Notes under the pieces: model-generated
Told to the model about the DNA's origin: nothing
Database searches by the model: none
The model's input: only the letters and a program-made list of their open reading frames with translations
Translations under genes and position numbers: made by a program
NCBI RefSeq assembly: GCF_008042045.1
Contig: NZ_RDBP01000049.1
Span: 1-60,248 of the forward strand
DNA from: Streptomyces sp. T39
Lineage (GTDB): Bacteria; Actinomycetota; Actinomycetes; Streptomycetales; Streptomycetaceae
Length of the DNA stretch: 60,248 nt
Direction of reading: 5' to 3'
Part shown: one piece after another, positions 41,348 to 49,681 of the stretch
How the letters are laid out: every line of letters starts with the position of its first letter
Numbering within the stretch: position 1 is the stretch's first letter

Positions 41348-42336
41348 AGCTCCAGCAGATGCGTTACGTGGTCGCCGTCGCCGAGACCGGCAGTTTCACC
41401 CGGGCAGCCGAGCGGTGCCTGGTCGTCCAGTCCGCGCTGAGTCACCAGATCGCGCGCCTGGAGCGGGAGTTGGGTGCGAGGCTGTTCGAGCGGACCAGCC
41501 GCCGGGTGCGGCTGACGCCTGCCGGGACGGCGTTCCTGCCGGCCGCGCGCCAGTGCCTGGACGCCGCCGGACGGGCGGCAGCGGAAGTCGCGGCCGCCGT
41601 CGGCGAGGTACGCGGACGGCTCACCGTGGGCCTGATTCCGAGCGTCGCCGCGGTCGACATCCCAGGAGCGCTGCGCGACTTCCACCGCCTCCATCCGGAG
41701 GTGCGCATCGGTCTGCGGGTGGGCGCGAGCGAGGAACTGGCCGAACAGGTCCGTCAGGGAGCGGTCGACGTGGCGTTCCTCGGGCTGCCGACGTCGTCGG
41801 CGCCGCCGCGGGGCGTGCACGCCCGGGAGCTGGCCCGCGACCGGCTGGTGGCGGTCGTCGCGCCGGACCACGCCCTCGCCGGCGGCCCCGCGGTCGGTCT
41901 GCGGAGGCTGTCGCGCGAGGTCTTCGTGGACCTGCCCGCCGGGACGGCCGGGCGGGTCCAGTCCGACCAGGCGTTCACGGCGGCGGGGCTGGTCCGGGAC
42001 GTGGCCTTCGAGGTGACCAACGCGGACTTCCTGGCACGGCTGGTCGGTCAGGGCCTGGGCATCGCCCTGCTCCCCGCCGCCTATGCCCGCCGGCTCGCCG
42101 GCGTCACCACGGTCGAGGTGACGAACGGCCCGGTCCGCGTCGAGTACGCCGTCTGGAGCCGGGCCGGCCACACGCCCGCGTCCCGCGCCTTCTTCGGCCT
42201 GCTCGGCATCCCCGCGGGCCCGGGCGACGCCGCCGGCGAGCGGCCGGGCGCCGGCCCGGACGCGGCAGCCGCGCCCGACGACCCCGGCGCGCCGGGCACG
42301 GCAGGAGCGCCCGGCGCCGCGGTGGGCAGGGCGTAG
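41344..42336 (+). CDS. LysR-family transcriptional regulator
   Basis: A 330-residue LysR-type regulator. The N-terminal winged helix-turn-helix begins at once (MELQQMRYVVAVAETGSFTRAAERCLVVQSALSHQIARLERELGARLFER), followed by a linker helix and a two-lobed periplasmic-binding-like effector domain (from GRLTVGLIPSV). The last 40 residues are an Ala/Gly/Pro-rich tail. ATG at 41344 fits the family; the start at 41305 adds unlikely residues. It probably regulates the divergent EamA exporter and itself. Confidence 0.9.
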   Translation: MELQQMRYVVAVAETGSFTRAAERCLVVQSALSHQIARLERELGARLFERTSRRVRLTPAGTAFLPAARQCLDAAGRAAAEVAAAVGEVRGRLTVGLIPSVAAVDIPGALRDFHRLHPEVRIGLRVGASEELAEQVRQGAVDVAFLGLPTSSAPPRGVHARELARDRLVAVVAPDHALAGGPAVGLRRLSREVFVDLPAGTAGRVQSDQAFTAAGLVRDVAFEVTNADFLARLVGQGLGIALLPAAYARRLAGVTTVEVTNGPVRVEYAVWSRAGHTPASRAFFGLLGIPAGPGDAAGERPGAGPDAAAAPDDPGAPGTAGAPGAAVGRA

Positions 42337-42387
42337 GGCCGGGGCGGAACCGCCGAAGGCGGGCGCCGGAGCGGGCGGCACGGGTCC

Positions 42388-42483
42388 GGGTGCGGCCGGT
42401 GCCGTGCGGGTCGGGTGCCGGACGGGACCGGTGCCGGGTGCGGCCGGTGCCGGGCGGGACGGGTGCCGGGTGCGGCCGGTGCC
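42388..42483. repeat. 16-bp tandem repeat, six units
   Basis: GGGTGCGGCCGGTGCC occurs exactly at 42388, 42436 and 42468, all multiples of 16 apart. The three units between (at 42404, 42420 and 42452) are degenerate but keep the GGTGCC or equivalent end. It fills most of the gap between convergent LysR and siderophore genes. Confidence 0.9.
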
Positions 42484-42490
42484 CGTCCGG

Positions 42491-43312
42491 TCAGGCCGCG
42501 TGGCTGGTCTCGTGCTTCCAGAAGCCGGAGAAGGTGATGCGGTCCTTCGGCAGCCCCAGGCGGTGCAGGTGCCTGCGCCCCTCGGTGGCCAGTGCCGACT
42601 CGCCGACGACGAAGGCGTATCCGGCGGCGTCGACCGAGGTGTGGCGCAGGAGTTCGGCGAGGGCGGCGGTGCCGGGCACGGAACGGCTGTCGCGGCGCAC
42701 GACCCAGGTGACCGCCACCCCGGGCGGTGCGTCCATGGTCCGGCGGTCGCCCGCGGTGGGCACCTCCTGGATGACACGTCCGACGGTGTCGCGCGGCAGG
42801 GAGCGCAGGATGCCCGCGGTGGCCGGGAGGCCGGTCTCGTCGGCCACGACCAGGACCTCGGTGGCGTCCTCGGGACGGTCGAACAGGATGCCCTGGTCCA
42901 GCACGGCGAGCGCGTCCCCCGGGCGGGCCGAGCACGCCCAGATCGCGGCCCGGCCCTCCAGTTCGCCCGTGGGGCCGCAGTGCAGGACGAAGTCGATGTC
43001 CATCTCGGCCTCGTCCGCGCGGAAGCCGGCCACGGTGTAGTTGGCGCAGTGGGGCCGCTCGCGCTCGGGGATGGCGAGGTAGGGCTGCCACCACCGGGTC
43101 CCGGTGAACTCCGGGAGCCTCAGCGCACCGCGCTGGTGGGGAAGTTGCAGGAAGAGGCGGAACCAGTGGTCGTAGCCCAGCCACGGGAACCGGCCGAGCT
43201 CGGGACCGGTGACCGTCACGCGCTGGACGGAGGGGGACATCCGTGCGGAACGCACGACCTCGGCCCGGAACATGCCGGGCTGCTCCGGTGTGAGCCGGTG
43301 GATCTTCGCCAT
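42491..43312 (-). CDS. Siderophore-interacting protein (ferric-siderophore reductase, SIP family)
   Basis: A 273-residue flavoprotein of the ViuB/SIP family. The FAD-binding N-terminal barrel is recognisable in RVTVTGPELGRFPWLGYDHWFRLFL, the ANYTVAGFR flavin motif and the EMDIDFVLHC strand. The NAD(P)H domain has VVADETGLPA (the DETxxPA motif) and the end FSGFWKHE, which is diagnostic of SIPs. It reduces ferric iron in internalised siderophores. A DmdR/IdeR-type iron box lies just upstream of the start at 43312, so it should be repressed by iron. Confidence 0.95.
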   Translation of the reverse strand: MAKIHRLTPEQPGMFRAEVVRSARMSPSVQRVTVTGPELGRFPWLGYDHWFRLFLQLPHQRGALRLPEFTGTRWWQPYLAIPERERPHCANYTVAGFRADEAEMDIDFVLHCGPTGELEGRAAIWACSARPGDALAVLDQGILFDRPEDATEVLVVADETGLPATAGILRSLPRDTVGRVIQEVPTAGDRRTMDAPPGVAVTWVVRRDSRSVPGTAALAELLRHTSVDAAGYAFVVGESALATEGRRHLHRLGLPKDRITFSGFWKHETSHAA

Positions 43313-43316
43313 GAGG

Positions 43317-43335
43317 CAAGGTTAGCCTTACCGAA
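43317..43335 (-). promoter_or_regulatory. Iron box (DmdR1/IdeR-type operator)
   Basis: On the minus strand TTCGGTAAGGCTAACCTTG matches the consensus TTAGGTTAGGCTAACCTAA at 15 of 19 positions, directly in front of the siderophore-interacting protein gene (4 bases before its start codon). DmdR1 is the iron-dependent repressor of streptomycetes. Confidence 0.8.
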
Positions 43336-43374
43336 CCTGCCTGGGGAGTCCGGGTGCCGATCCCGGTCCCGTTC

Positions 43375-43418
43375 GCGGTCCCGCCTCCGGCCTCCGTGCC
43401 GGCCGGAGGCGGGACCGC
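43375..43418. terminator. Terminator after the acyl-CoA oxidase gene
   Basis: A perfect 17-bp stem, GCGGTCCCGCCTCCGGC (43375-43391) against 43402-43418, with a 10-nt loop, 8 bases beyond the stop of the minus-strand oxidase gene. Confidence 0.88.
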
Positions 43419-43425
43419 ACCCGGA

Positions 43426-45387
43426 TCAGCCCACCAGGTCCGGCGCGCGCAGCATCTCCGGCGGGATGCCCCAGGCGTCGACCAGGTCGACGGCGAGGGG
43501 CCGGACCTTGCGGCAGAGGTCGCTCACCTCACGGCTGATCGCCTTGGAACGCTGGACGGTCAGCCGGCCGTGCTCCATGAACCAGGCCCGGTCCGCCTCG
43601 ATCGTCGACAGGGCGAACAGGTCGCACAGCAGCCCGAGCGCGACCTTGTTGCCGCTCTCGGGCAGCGCCCGCACCGCGTCGACGAACGCCTCCAGCACGA
43701 GCCGCTCGACGTGGGCGTGGGCGACCGCGATCACGTGGTCCTGCACCTGCGAGAAGACGGCACCGGGATCGCGCTTCTGGTCGATCCCGCGCTTGAGCCG
43801 GCGGGCCACACCCGCGAGCATGTGCTCCTCGCGGTAACGGAGCATGGCCAGGTGGTACTCCGAGTCGAGCAGCCCGGCCTCCTGGTCCCACTCGTCGCCG
43901 CCGGGAAGCAGGTCGCGCACCCGCTCCAGCAGCTTGTGCGCGGACGTCTTCTCGATGACCGTCCCGACCGCGAGCCCGGTGACATAGCGGACCATGCCGA
44001 GCTGGTCGAGATCCTCGAACTCGCTCGCGTAGTGGGTGAGCAGACCCTTGGCCACCAGTTGCAGCAGGACGTGGTTGTCGCCCTCGAACGTGGTGAAGAT
44101 GTCGCTGTCGGCCTTGAGGGCGGCGAACCGGTTCACGGCGAGATAGCCGGCGCCGCCGCACGCCTCACGGCACTCCTGGACGACCCGGGTGGCGTGCCAG
44201 GTGCCGAGCGCCTTGGTGCCCGCGGCCCGTGACTCCAGGCGGCGCCGCGCCTGCTCGTCGTCCGTGAGGCCGGAGAAGACCTCGTGCAGGTGGGTGCGCA
44301 CGACGTCCTGCGCGAAGTGCAGCGCGTACGTACGGGCGACGAGCGGGAGCAGGCGGCGCTGGTGCAGGCCGTAGTCGAGGAGCAACTGCTCCCGGGCGCC
44401 CGGGGATGCCTGGAACTGCCGTCGCCGCGCCGCGTACTTCGTGGCGATCGCGAGGGCGACCTTGGCCACGCCGATCCCGGCGCCGCCGACGCTGACCCGG
44501 CCCTGCACCAGGGTGCCGAGCATGGTGAAGAAGCGCCGGTCCGGGTTGTCGATGGGGCTCTCGTAGACGCCGTCGGCGGTGACGTCGGCGAACCGGTTGA
44601 GCAGCGCCTCGCGCGGCACCCGCACGCCGTCGAACCGGATGCGGCCGTTGTCGACGCCGTTGAGGCCCATCTTGCGGCCGTCGTCCTCGATCCGGACGCC
44701 GGGGGCCACTTCGCCGCCGGTCCGGATCGGCACGACGAACGCGTGCACGCCCTCGGACCGGCCGCCCACCTCCAGCTGGGCGAAGACGACCGCCAGTTCG
44801 CCGTGGCGGGCCGCGTTGCCGATGTAGTCCTTGCGCGCCTCGTCGCCGTGGGTGGTGATGACGAACTCCCGGGCACCGGCGTCGTACCGCGCGACCGTGC
44901 CCAGCGCCTGGACGTTGGAGCCGTGACCGGTCTCGGTCATCGCGAAGCACCCCATCAGCTTCCCGCTGATCAGGTCCGGCAGATAGGCGTCGTGGTGGCG
45001 CGCGGTGCCCAGGTGGAGGATCGCGCCGCCGAAGAGTCCGAACTGCACGCCGACCTTCACCAGCACCGACAGGTCGCCGAAGGCGAGCGTCTCGAAGGCG
45101 GCGATCGAGGCTCCGACGTCGTCGCCCCCGCCGTAGCCGCCCGGGAAGCCCATGCCGGTCTGGCCCGTCGCGGCCATCTCGACCACGAGCTCGCGCACCC
45201 TCTCGCGGAACGCGTCGACGCCGAGCTCGTCCGCCTCCTCGAGGACGGAGGCGTACCTCACCAGGTTGGTCCGGACGAGATCGCGGATCCCGGCGTACTC
45301 GCCGTCGAGCAGCTCGGTCAGCGCCGGGACGTCGACCTCGGGCTCCACATAACCGCTCGCGGCGGTAGATGCGTTGTCAGTAGCCAT
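43426..45387 (-). CDS. Acyl-CoA oxidase / dehydrogenase
   Basis: A 653-residue flavoenzyme of the acyl-CoA oxidase family, which forms trans-2-enoyl-CoA and in true oxidases passes electrons to O2. Features include the FAD/substrate signature CFAMTETGHGSNV, RKDYIGNAARHG, QASPGAREQLLLDYGLHQRRLLP, the ACGGAGYLAVNR motif and FEGDNHVLLQ, which contains the catalytic Glu. The C-terminal ACOX helical domain makes it longer than ordinary dehydrogenases. It lies alone, with a strong terminator after it and a divergent phosphoesterase on the other side. Substrate chain length cannot be judged. Confidence 0.92.
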   Translation of the reverse strand: MATDNASTAASGYVEPEVDVPALTELLDGEYAGIRDLVRTNLVRYASVLEEADELGVDAFRERVRELVVEMAATGQTGMGFPGGYGGGDDVGASIAAFETLAFGDLSVLVKVGVQFGLFGGAILHLGTARHHDAYLPDLISGKLMGCFAMTETGHGSNVQALGTVARYDAGAREFVITTHGDEARKDYIGNAARHGELAVVFAQLEVGGRSEGVHAFVVPIRTGGEVAPGVRIEDDGRKMGLNGVDNGRIRFDGVRVPREALLNRFADVTADGVYESPIDNPDRRFFTMLGTLVQGRVSVGGAGIGVAKVALAIATKYAARRRQFQASPGAREQLLLDYGLHQRRLLPLVARTYALHFAQDVVRTHLHEVFSGLTDDEQARRRLESRAAGTKALGTWHATRVVQECREACGGAGYLAVNRFAALKADSDIFTTFEGDNHVLLQLVAKGLLTHYASEFEDLDQLGMVRYVTGLAVGTVIEKTSAHKLLERVRDLLPGGDEWDQEAGLLDSEYHLAMLRYREEHMLAGVARRLKRGIDQKRDPGAVFSQVQDHVIAVAHAHVERLVLEAFVDAVRALPESGNKVALGLLCDLFALSTIEADRAWFMEHGRLTVQRSKAISREVSDLCRKVRPLAVDLVDAWGIPPEMLRAPDLVG

Positions 45388-45582
45388 ACCGGCTTGCTAC
45401 CCCGCCCGGAGACGATCAAGCGATCGCCCCGCGCTCCCCGCCCGGACGGGGCAAGCCCGCCGCGCCCGGGGCCCGGGGACCGCCCGTGCCGGAGCCCCGC
45501 GGGCGGGCTCCCTCCGTGACGGCGGACAATGAGGTCCCGGGCCGCGTCGGACACGGCCGAGGAGAACCTCGGGAGGGGAAGC

Positions 45583-46809
45583 ATGACCGAGACCAGCGAG
45601 ACCCGATCAGCCGCCGGTGAAGCCGGCGGGGCGCCGCGGAGCCGACTCCAGCGCCTCATGCGCCTCCTCCCCCTGATCGCCCCCGTCCTGCTGTGGGCCG
45701 TGCCGTGCTGGGTTCTCCTGCACACCGGTCAGCACTGGCCGCTGCCCGTCGCACTGACCGGCACCGCGCTGTTCGCCCTCGGTCTGATCGGTATGCCGCT
45801 CGCGATGGCGCACGGCCACGGCCGGCGTCAGCGGGACCGGGCGGCGATCGTCGGTGACACGCTGCTGGGCGGCGTCTGGGTCCTGTTCACCTGGTCCGTC
45901 CTCCTCGGCTCCCTGCTGCGGGCCGCCCTGACCGTGGCCGGGGCCGGTGACGGACAGGACCGGGCTCGTATCGTCACCTGGGCCGTCCTCGGCACCACCG
46001 CCGTGCTGCTCGCCTGGGGGTACGCCGAGGCCCGGCGCGTGCCGCGGGTGCGCAGGCTCGACGTGGAGCTCCCCCGTCTGGGAGCCGGGCTGGACGGCAC
46101 CCGGGTCGTCCTGATCACCGACACGCACTACGGTCCGCTCGACCGCGCCCGCTGGTCGGCGCGGGTCTGCGAGACGGTGAACACCCTGGAGGCCGACCTG
46201 GTCTGCCACACCGGCGACATCGCGGACGGCACGGCCGAACGCCGTCGCGCCCAGGCCGCCCCGCTGGGCACCGTGCGGGCCACCCGGGCCCGTGTCTACG
46301 TCACCGGCAACCACGAGTACTACAGCGAGGCCCAGGGCTGGGTCGACCTGATGGACGAGCTGGGCTGGGAGCCGCTGCGCAACCGCCATCTGCTGGTCGA
46401 ACGCGGCGGTGACACCCTCGTGGTCGCCGGCGTCGACGACGTCACCGCCGAGTCCTCCGGCCTCGCGGGCCACCGCGCCCACCTCGCCGGGGCCCTCCAC
46501 GGCGCCGACCCGGAGCTCCCCGTCCTCCTCCTCGCCCACCAGCCCAAGTTCATCGGCCGCGCGGCGGCGCACGGTGTCGACCTCCAGCTCTCCGGTCACA
46601 CCCACGGCGGCCAGATCTGGCCCTTCCACCACCTGGTCCGCCTCGACCAGCCGGCCCTGGCCGGCCTCAGCCGCCACGGCGTCCGCACCCTCCTCTACAC
46701 CAGTCGCGGCACCGGCTTCTGGGGTCCGCCGTTCCGTGTCTTCGCCCCCAGTGAGATCACCCTGCTCGTGCTCCGCTCCCCGCGGCCGTCCGCCCCGTCC
46801 CGGGGCTGA
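45583..46809 (+). CDS. Membrane-anchored metallophosphoesterase
   Basis: A 408-residue protein with four transmembrane helices in the first 170 residues, then a calcineurin-like phosphoesterase domain. Metal ligands are in LITDTHYGPLD, VCHTGDIADG, TGNHEYYS (the GNHE motif) and SGHTHGGQIWP. This is the YkuE-type family. It probably hydrolyses a phosphodiester or phosphate of a lipid or nucleotide at the membrane. ATG at 45583 has GGGAGGGGAAGC upstream. It is divergent from the acyl-CoA oxidase gene with 195 bases between; the gap holds no other gene. Confidence 0.9.
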   Translation: MTETSETRSAAGEAGGAPRSRLQRLMRLLPLIAPVLLWAVPCWVLLHTGQHWPLPVALTGTALFALGLIGMPLAMAHGHGRRQRDRAAIVGDTLLGGVWVLFTWSVLLGSLLRAALTVAGAGDGQDRARIVTWAVLGTTAVLLAWGYAEARRVPRVRRLDVELPRLGAGLDGTRVVLITDTHYGPLDRARWSARVCETVNTLEADLVCHTGDIADGTAERRRAQAAPLGTVRATRARVYVTGNHEYYSEAQGWVDLMDELGWEPLRNRHLLVERGGDTLVVAGVDDVTAESSGLAGHRAHLAGALHGADPELPVLLLAHQPKFIGRAAAHGVDLQLSGHTHGGQIWPFHHLVRLDQPALAGLSRHGVRTLLYTSRGTGFWGPPFRVFAPSEITLLVLRSPRPSAPSRG

Positions 46810-47001
46810 ACGGGCGGCGGGCCCCGCCCTGGAGGGGCGCGGTCGCGAAGGACCGGGCCCTCCCGGCCGCCCGGACCGGACGTCGGCGAACTCACTCCTT
46901 CCGGTGGCACAGGCCGCCGCACCGTCACGCTTCCGCCCTCGCACGGTTACCCAGGAGCACGCAGTGAGCCAGGTCCGGGACCCACGGACCGCGGGAGACA
47001 G

Positions 47002-47544
47002 GTGACGGACATGCGAACCGAGGCGGCCGAGCGCATCGAGCTGGTCTTTTCCCTCTTCGACGCCAACGGCGACGGAGTCCTCGACTCCGGCGACTTCGAC
47101 CTCATGACGGGGCGCGTCCTGGAGGCGGCGGGCGCATCGGACGACGGGGCCAGGGAGGCCGTCCGGGCCGCGTTCCGCCGTTACTGGACGACGCTGGCCA
47201 CGGAGCTGGACGCCAACGGCGACGGCGTGATCACCGTCGACGAGTTCCGTCCGTTCGTGCTCGATCCCGAGCGCTTCGGCCCCACGATCGCCGAGTTCGC
47301 CGAGGCGCTCGCCGCACTGGGCGACCCCGACGGGGACGGCCTGATCGAGCGTCCGCTCTTCGTGTCGCTGATGACGGCGATCGGCTTCGCCGAGCCGAAC
47401 ATCCACGCGCTGTTCGACGCCTTCGGCCCGGACGCCGGGGACCGCATCACCGTGGCCACATGGGCCACCGGCATCAGGGACTACTACGCGCCGGACATGG
47501 CCGGGATTCCGGGTGACCGGCTGGTGACCGTCCGGGCCGTCTGA
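47002..47544 (+). CDS. EF-hand calcium-binding protein
   Basis: A 180-residue calerythrin-like protein with four EF-hand units. Three canonical loops are visible: DANGDGVLDSGDF (residues 19-31), DANGDGVITVDEF (near 72-84) and DPDGDGLIERPLF (near 111-123). The fourth (FGPDAGDRITVATW) has lost several ligands. No signal peptide, so it is cytoplasmic. It should buffer or sense Ca2+. The GTG at 47002 follows GGGAGACAG; ATG at 47011 is an alternative. The 192-base gap before it has no gene. Confidence 0.9.
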   Translation: MTDMRTEAAERIELVFSLFDANGDGVLDSGDFDLMTGRVLEAAGASDDGAREAVRAAFRRYWTTLATELDANGDGVITVDEFRPFVLDPERFGPTIAEFAEALAALGDPDGDGLIERPLFVSLMTAIGFAEPNIHALFDAFGPDAGDRITVATWATGIRDYYAPDMAGIPGDRLVTVRAV

Positions 47545-47591
47545 CACGGCCCCGGCACGGGCGTCCCCGCGGCCGGCGTCGTCGGCGGAGG

Positions 47592-48578
47592 TCAGGGGCG
47601 GGGCTTGTGCGCGAAGACCCACCGGTTCCCTTCCAGCGCGTCGTTCGGCTCGGGAAGGGGACCACGTCCCTGGATGCGGGTGAAGTCGAAGGGCGTGCGC
47701 ATCGCGGTGGACCAGCCCTTGGCCGCCAGGTCGCCCGCGGAGTCGGGGCGTGGCCCCGGGTCGAAGAGACCGAGCAGATCGATGCCGATCCGTTCTCGCG
47801 TCGCCGTGTAGATCGGGCTGTCGCGGTACGCCAGCAGGTCCTTCTCCAGCTTGGCCTCGAAGGCCAGGGCGCTGCCCCCGGTGGTGAGCCGGTGCACGGT
47901 GTCGACGAGATACGTTTCGGCGGGGCCCGGCAGGTAGAAGAGCAGCCCTTCGGCCAGCCAGACGCTCGGGGCGGCCGGATCGAAGCCGGCTGAGGTCAGA
48001 GCGGTCACCCAGTCGGCGCGCAGGTCGACCGGCACGGCGACGCGCTTCACCTTCGGGACGGCCCGGAGCCCCGTGAGCACCTGCTGTTTGAAGGCCAGCA
48101 CGCCCGCCCTGTCGATCTCGAAGACGACGCAGCCGGACGGCAGGTCCAGCCGGAAGGCGCGTGTGTCCAGCCCTGCCCCCAGCAGGACCACTTGGCGGGC
48201 GTCCGCACCGACCGACCGGAGGACGAAGTCGTCGAGCACCTTCGTCCGCAGGCCGAAGTAACGGGCGAACCTCCCCCACAGAGGATCGGCGTCCCCGTCC
48301 GGGACCTGCTCGATGCGGACGGGCCAGCGGGCGCAGGCCCCGGCCGCGCGCACGAAGTGTTCCGCGTAGATGTCCTGGGCCAGGCTGTCGTGGCGGTGGG
48401 TCTCGATCGCGCGTGCGGCGGCGACCAGGAGGGCCGTCAGTCCCACGCCCGTGTCCACGCCTTCCGCGTCGGTCCGCGGCGCCGCCGTGGTGGTCGTGTC
48501 CCCTCCGGCGGGACCGAAGGTCGAGGAGGCCCCGCGGGCGGGACGGCGGGGGTCCTTGGTGGTGGCCGTTTCGTTCAT
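47592..48578 (-). CDS. PPM/LCM-family (TIGR00027-like) O-methyltransferase
   Basis: A 328-residue SAM-dependent methyltransferase related to leucine carboxyl methyltransferase. Motif I is QVVLLGAGLDTRAFRL, followed by VVFEIDRAGVLAFKQQ and the later SVWLAEGLLFYLP; these are typical of the family. In actinobacteria it usually methylates carboxyl or hydroxyl groups of small molecules. It is the last gene of a four-gene operon, overlapping the dehydrogenase by 4 bases. The position suggests it methylates the acid or alcohol product of that operon; this is inference. ATG at 48576-48578. Confidence 0.85.
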   Translation of the reverse strand: MNETATTKDPRRPARGASSTFGPAGGDTTTTAAPRTDAEGVDTGVGLTALLVAAARAIETHRHDSLAQDIYAEHFVRAAGACARWPVRIEQVPDGDADPLWGRFARYFGLRTKVLDDFVLRSVGADARQVVLLGAGLDTRAFRLDLPSGCVVFEIDRAGVLAFKQQVLTGLRAVPKVKRVAVPVDLRADWVTALTSAGFDPAAPSVWLAEGLLFYLPGPAETYLVDTVHRLTTGGSALAFEAKLEKDLLAYRDSPIYTATRERIGIDLLGLFDPGPRPDSAGDLAAKGWSTAMRTPFDFTRIQGRGPLPEPNDALEGNRWVFAHKPRP

Positions 48579-49681
48579 CGGTCTCTTCCTTCCGGCAGCA
48601 GGACGGGCTTGACCACGCGTCCGGCGTCGCAGTCGCGTTCGGCCTGGTTGATGTCGGCCAGCGGATAGGTGCGGATCAGTTCGTCGAAGGGGAAGCGGCC
48701 GGCCTGCCACAGACCGATCAGCCGGGGTATCAGGAGGGCGGGTACGGCGTCCCCCTCGCAGATGTGCCGGATGCTGCGGCCTCGGTCGAGCGTGCCCGGT
48801 TCGAGCGGCAGCGCGGTGTGGAGACGGGCCACGAGACCGAGAACGCCGGTGGGGCGCAGTGCGCGGAGTGCCTCGTTGATCAGCGGGGCCGAGGCCGTGG
48901 TGTCCAGGGCGTACTGCGCGCCGCCGTCGGTCAGCCGGCGGATGCGCTGGGCCGCCCCGGCCGTCGAGGCGGGCAGGGGGATCGCGCCGAACCGTTCGGC
49001 CAGGGAGAGCCGGCCGGGATTCCCGTCGACGGCCACGGTCCGTACGCCGGCGGCGGCGGCCGCCATCACCGCCGCCAGACCCACCCCTCCCGCGCCGAGG
49101 ACGAGGAGGGTGTCGCCGGGAGCGGCGCGGAAGGTGTTCAGCACGGCTCCGGCACCGGTGAGGAAGCCGCAGCCGAGTGGTCCGAGCAGTTCGAGCGGCA
49201 GGGCCGGGTCGACCCGGACGACGTTGCGTGCCGGGACGAGGGCGTACTCGGCGAAGGAGGACTGGCCGAACCATCGGGGGGCCAGCGCTCTGCCCGAGGC
49301 GTCGGTGAGGCGCGGCGCGTGCTCCTCGCGCCCTCCGAAGAGGTTGAGGGAGGCGAACGAGTCGCAGTGGGCGGGGGCCGCACCGCGGCAGCTCCGGCAC
49401 TCTCCGCAGAAGTCGAAGCTCAGCACGACGTGGTCGCCGACACCTGTCGTGCCGCCCACGGCGTCGCCCGCTGCCACGACGACTCCGGCTCCCTCGTGGC
49501 CGAGGACCGCCGGCAGCGGGGTGCGGCCGGCCGATCGCCGGACCGCGAGATCGGTCCGGCACATTCCGCACCCCGCGATCTTGACGAGGAGCTCGCCGGC
49601 GGCCGGACCGGAGGTCAGAACGACGTCCTCGACCGCGAACCGGTCCTCGTACGAGCGCAGTACGGCGGCTCGGAACCTCAT
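48575..49681 (-). CDS. Zinc-dependent aryl-alcohol-type dehydrogenase
   Basis: A 368-residue medium-chain dehydrogenase. The catalytic zinc site is built by GCGMCRTD and GHEGAG, and the structural zinc by the four Cys of CGECRSCRGAAPAHC. The cofactor fold has VLGAGGVGLAAVMAA, and GCGFLTGAGAVLN matches the aryl-alcohol (benzyl alcohol) dehydrogenase subgroup. It probably interconverts an aromatic or furan alcohol and aldehyde with NAD. Overlaps the aldehyde dehydrogenase and the methyltransferase genes by 4 bases each, so all are coupled. ATG at 49679-49681. Confidence 0.9.
   Translation of the reverse strand: MRFRAAVLRSYEDRFAVEDVVLTSGPAAGELLVKIAGCGMCRTDLAVRRSAGRTPLPAVLGHEGAGVVVAAGDAVGGTTGVGDHVVLSFDFCGECRSCRGAAPAHCDSFASLNLFGGREEHAPRLTDASGRALAPRWFGQSSFAEYALVPARNVVRVDPALPLELLGPLGCGFLTGAGAVLNTFRAAPGDTLLVLGAGGVGLAAVMAAAAAGVRTVAVDGNPGRLSLAERFGAIPLPASTAGAAQRIRRLTDGGAQYALDTTASAPLINEALRALRPTGVLGLVARLHTALPLEPGTLDRGRSIRHICEGDAVPALLIPRLIGLWQAGRFPFDELIRTYPLADINQAERDCDAGRVVKPVLLPEGRDR

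Noticed and set aside
42388..42483. CRISPR array
   Set aside because: The 16-bp repeats are contiguous, have no unique spacers and there are no cas genes in the window.
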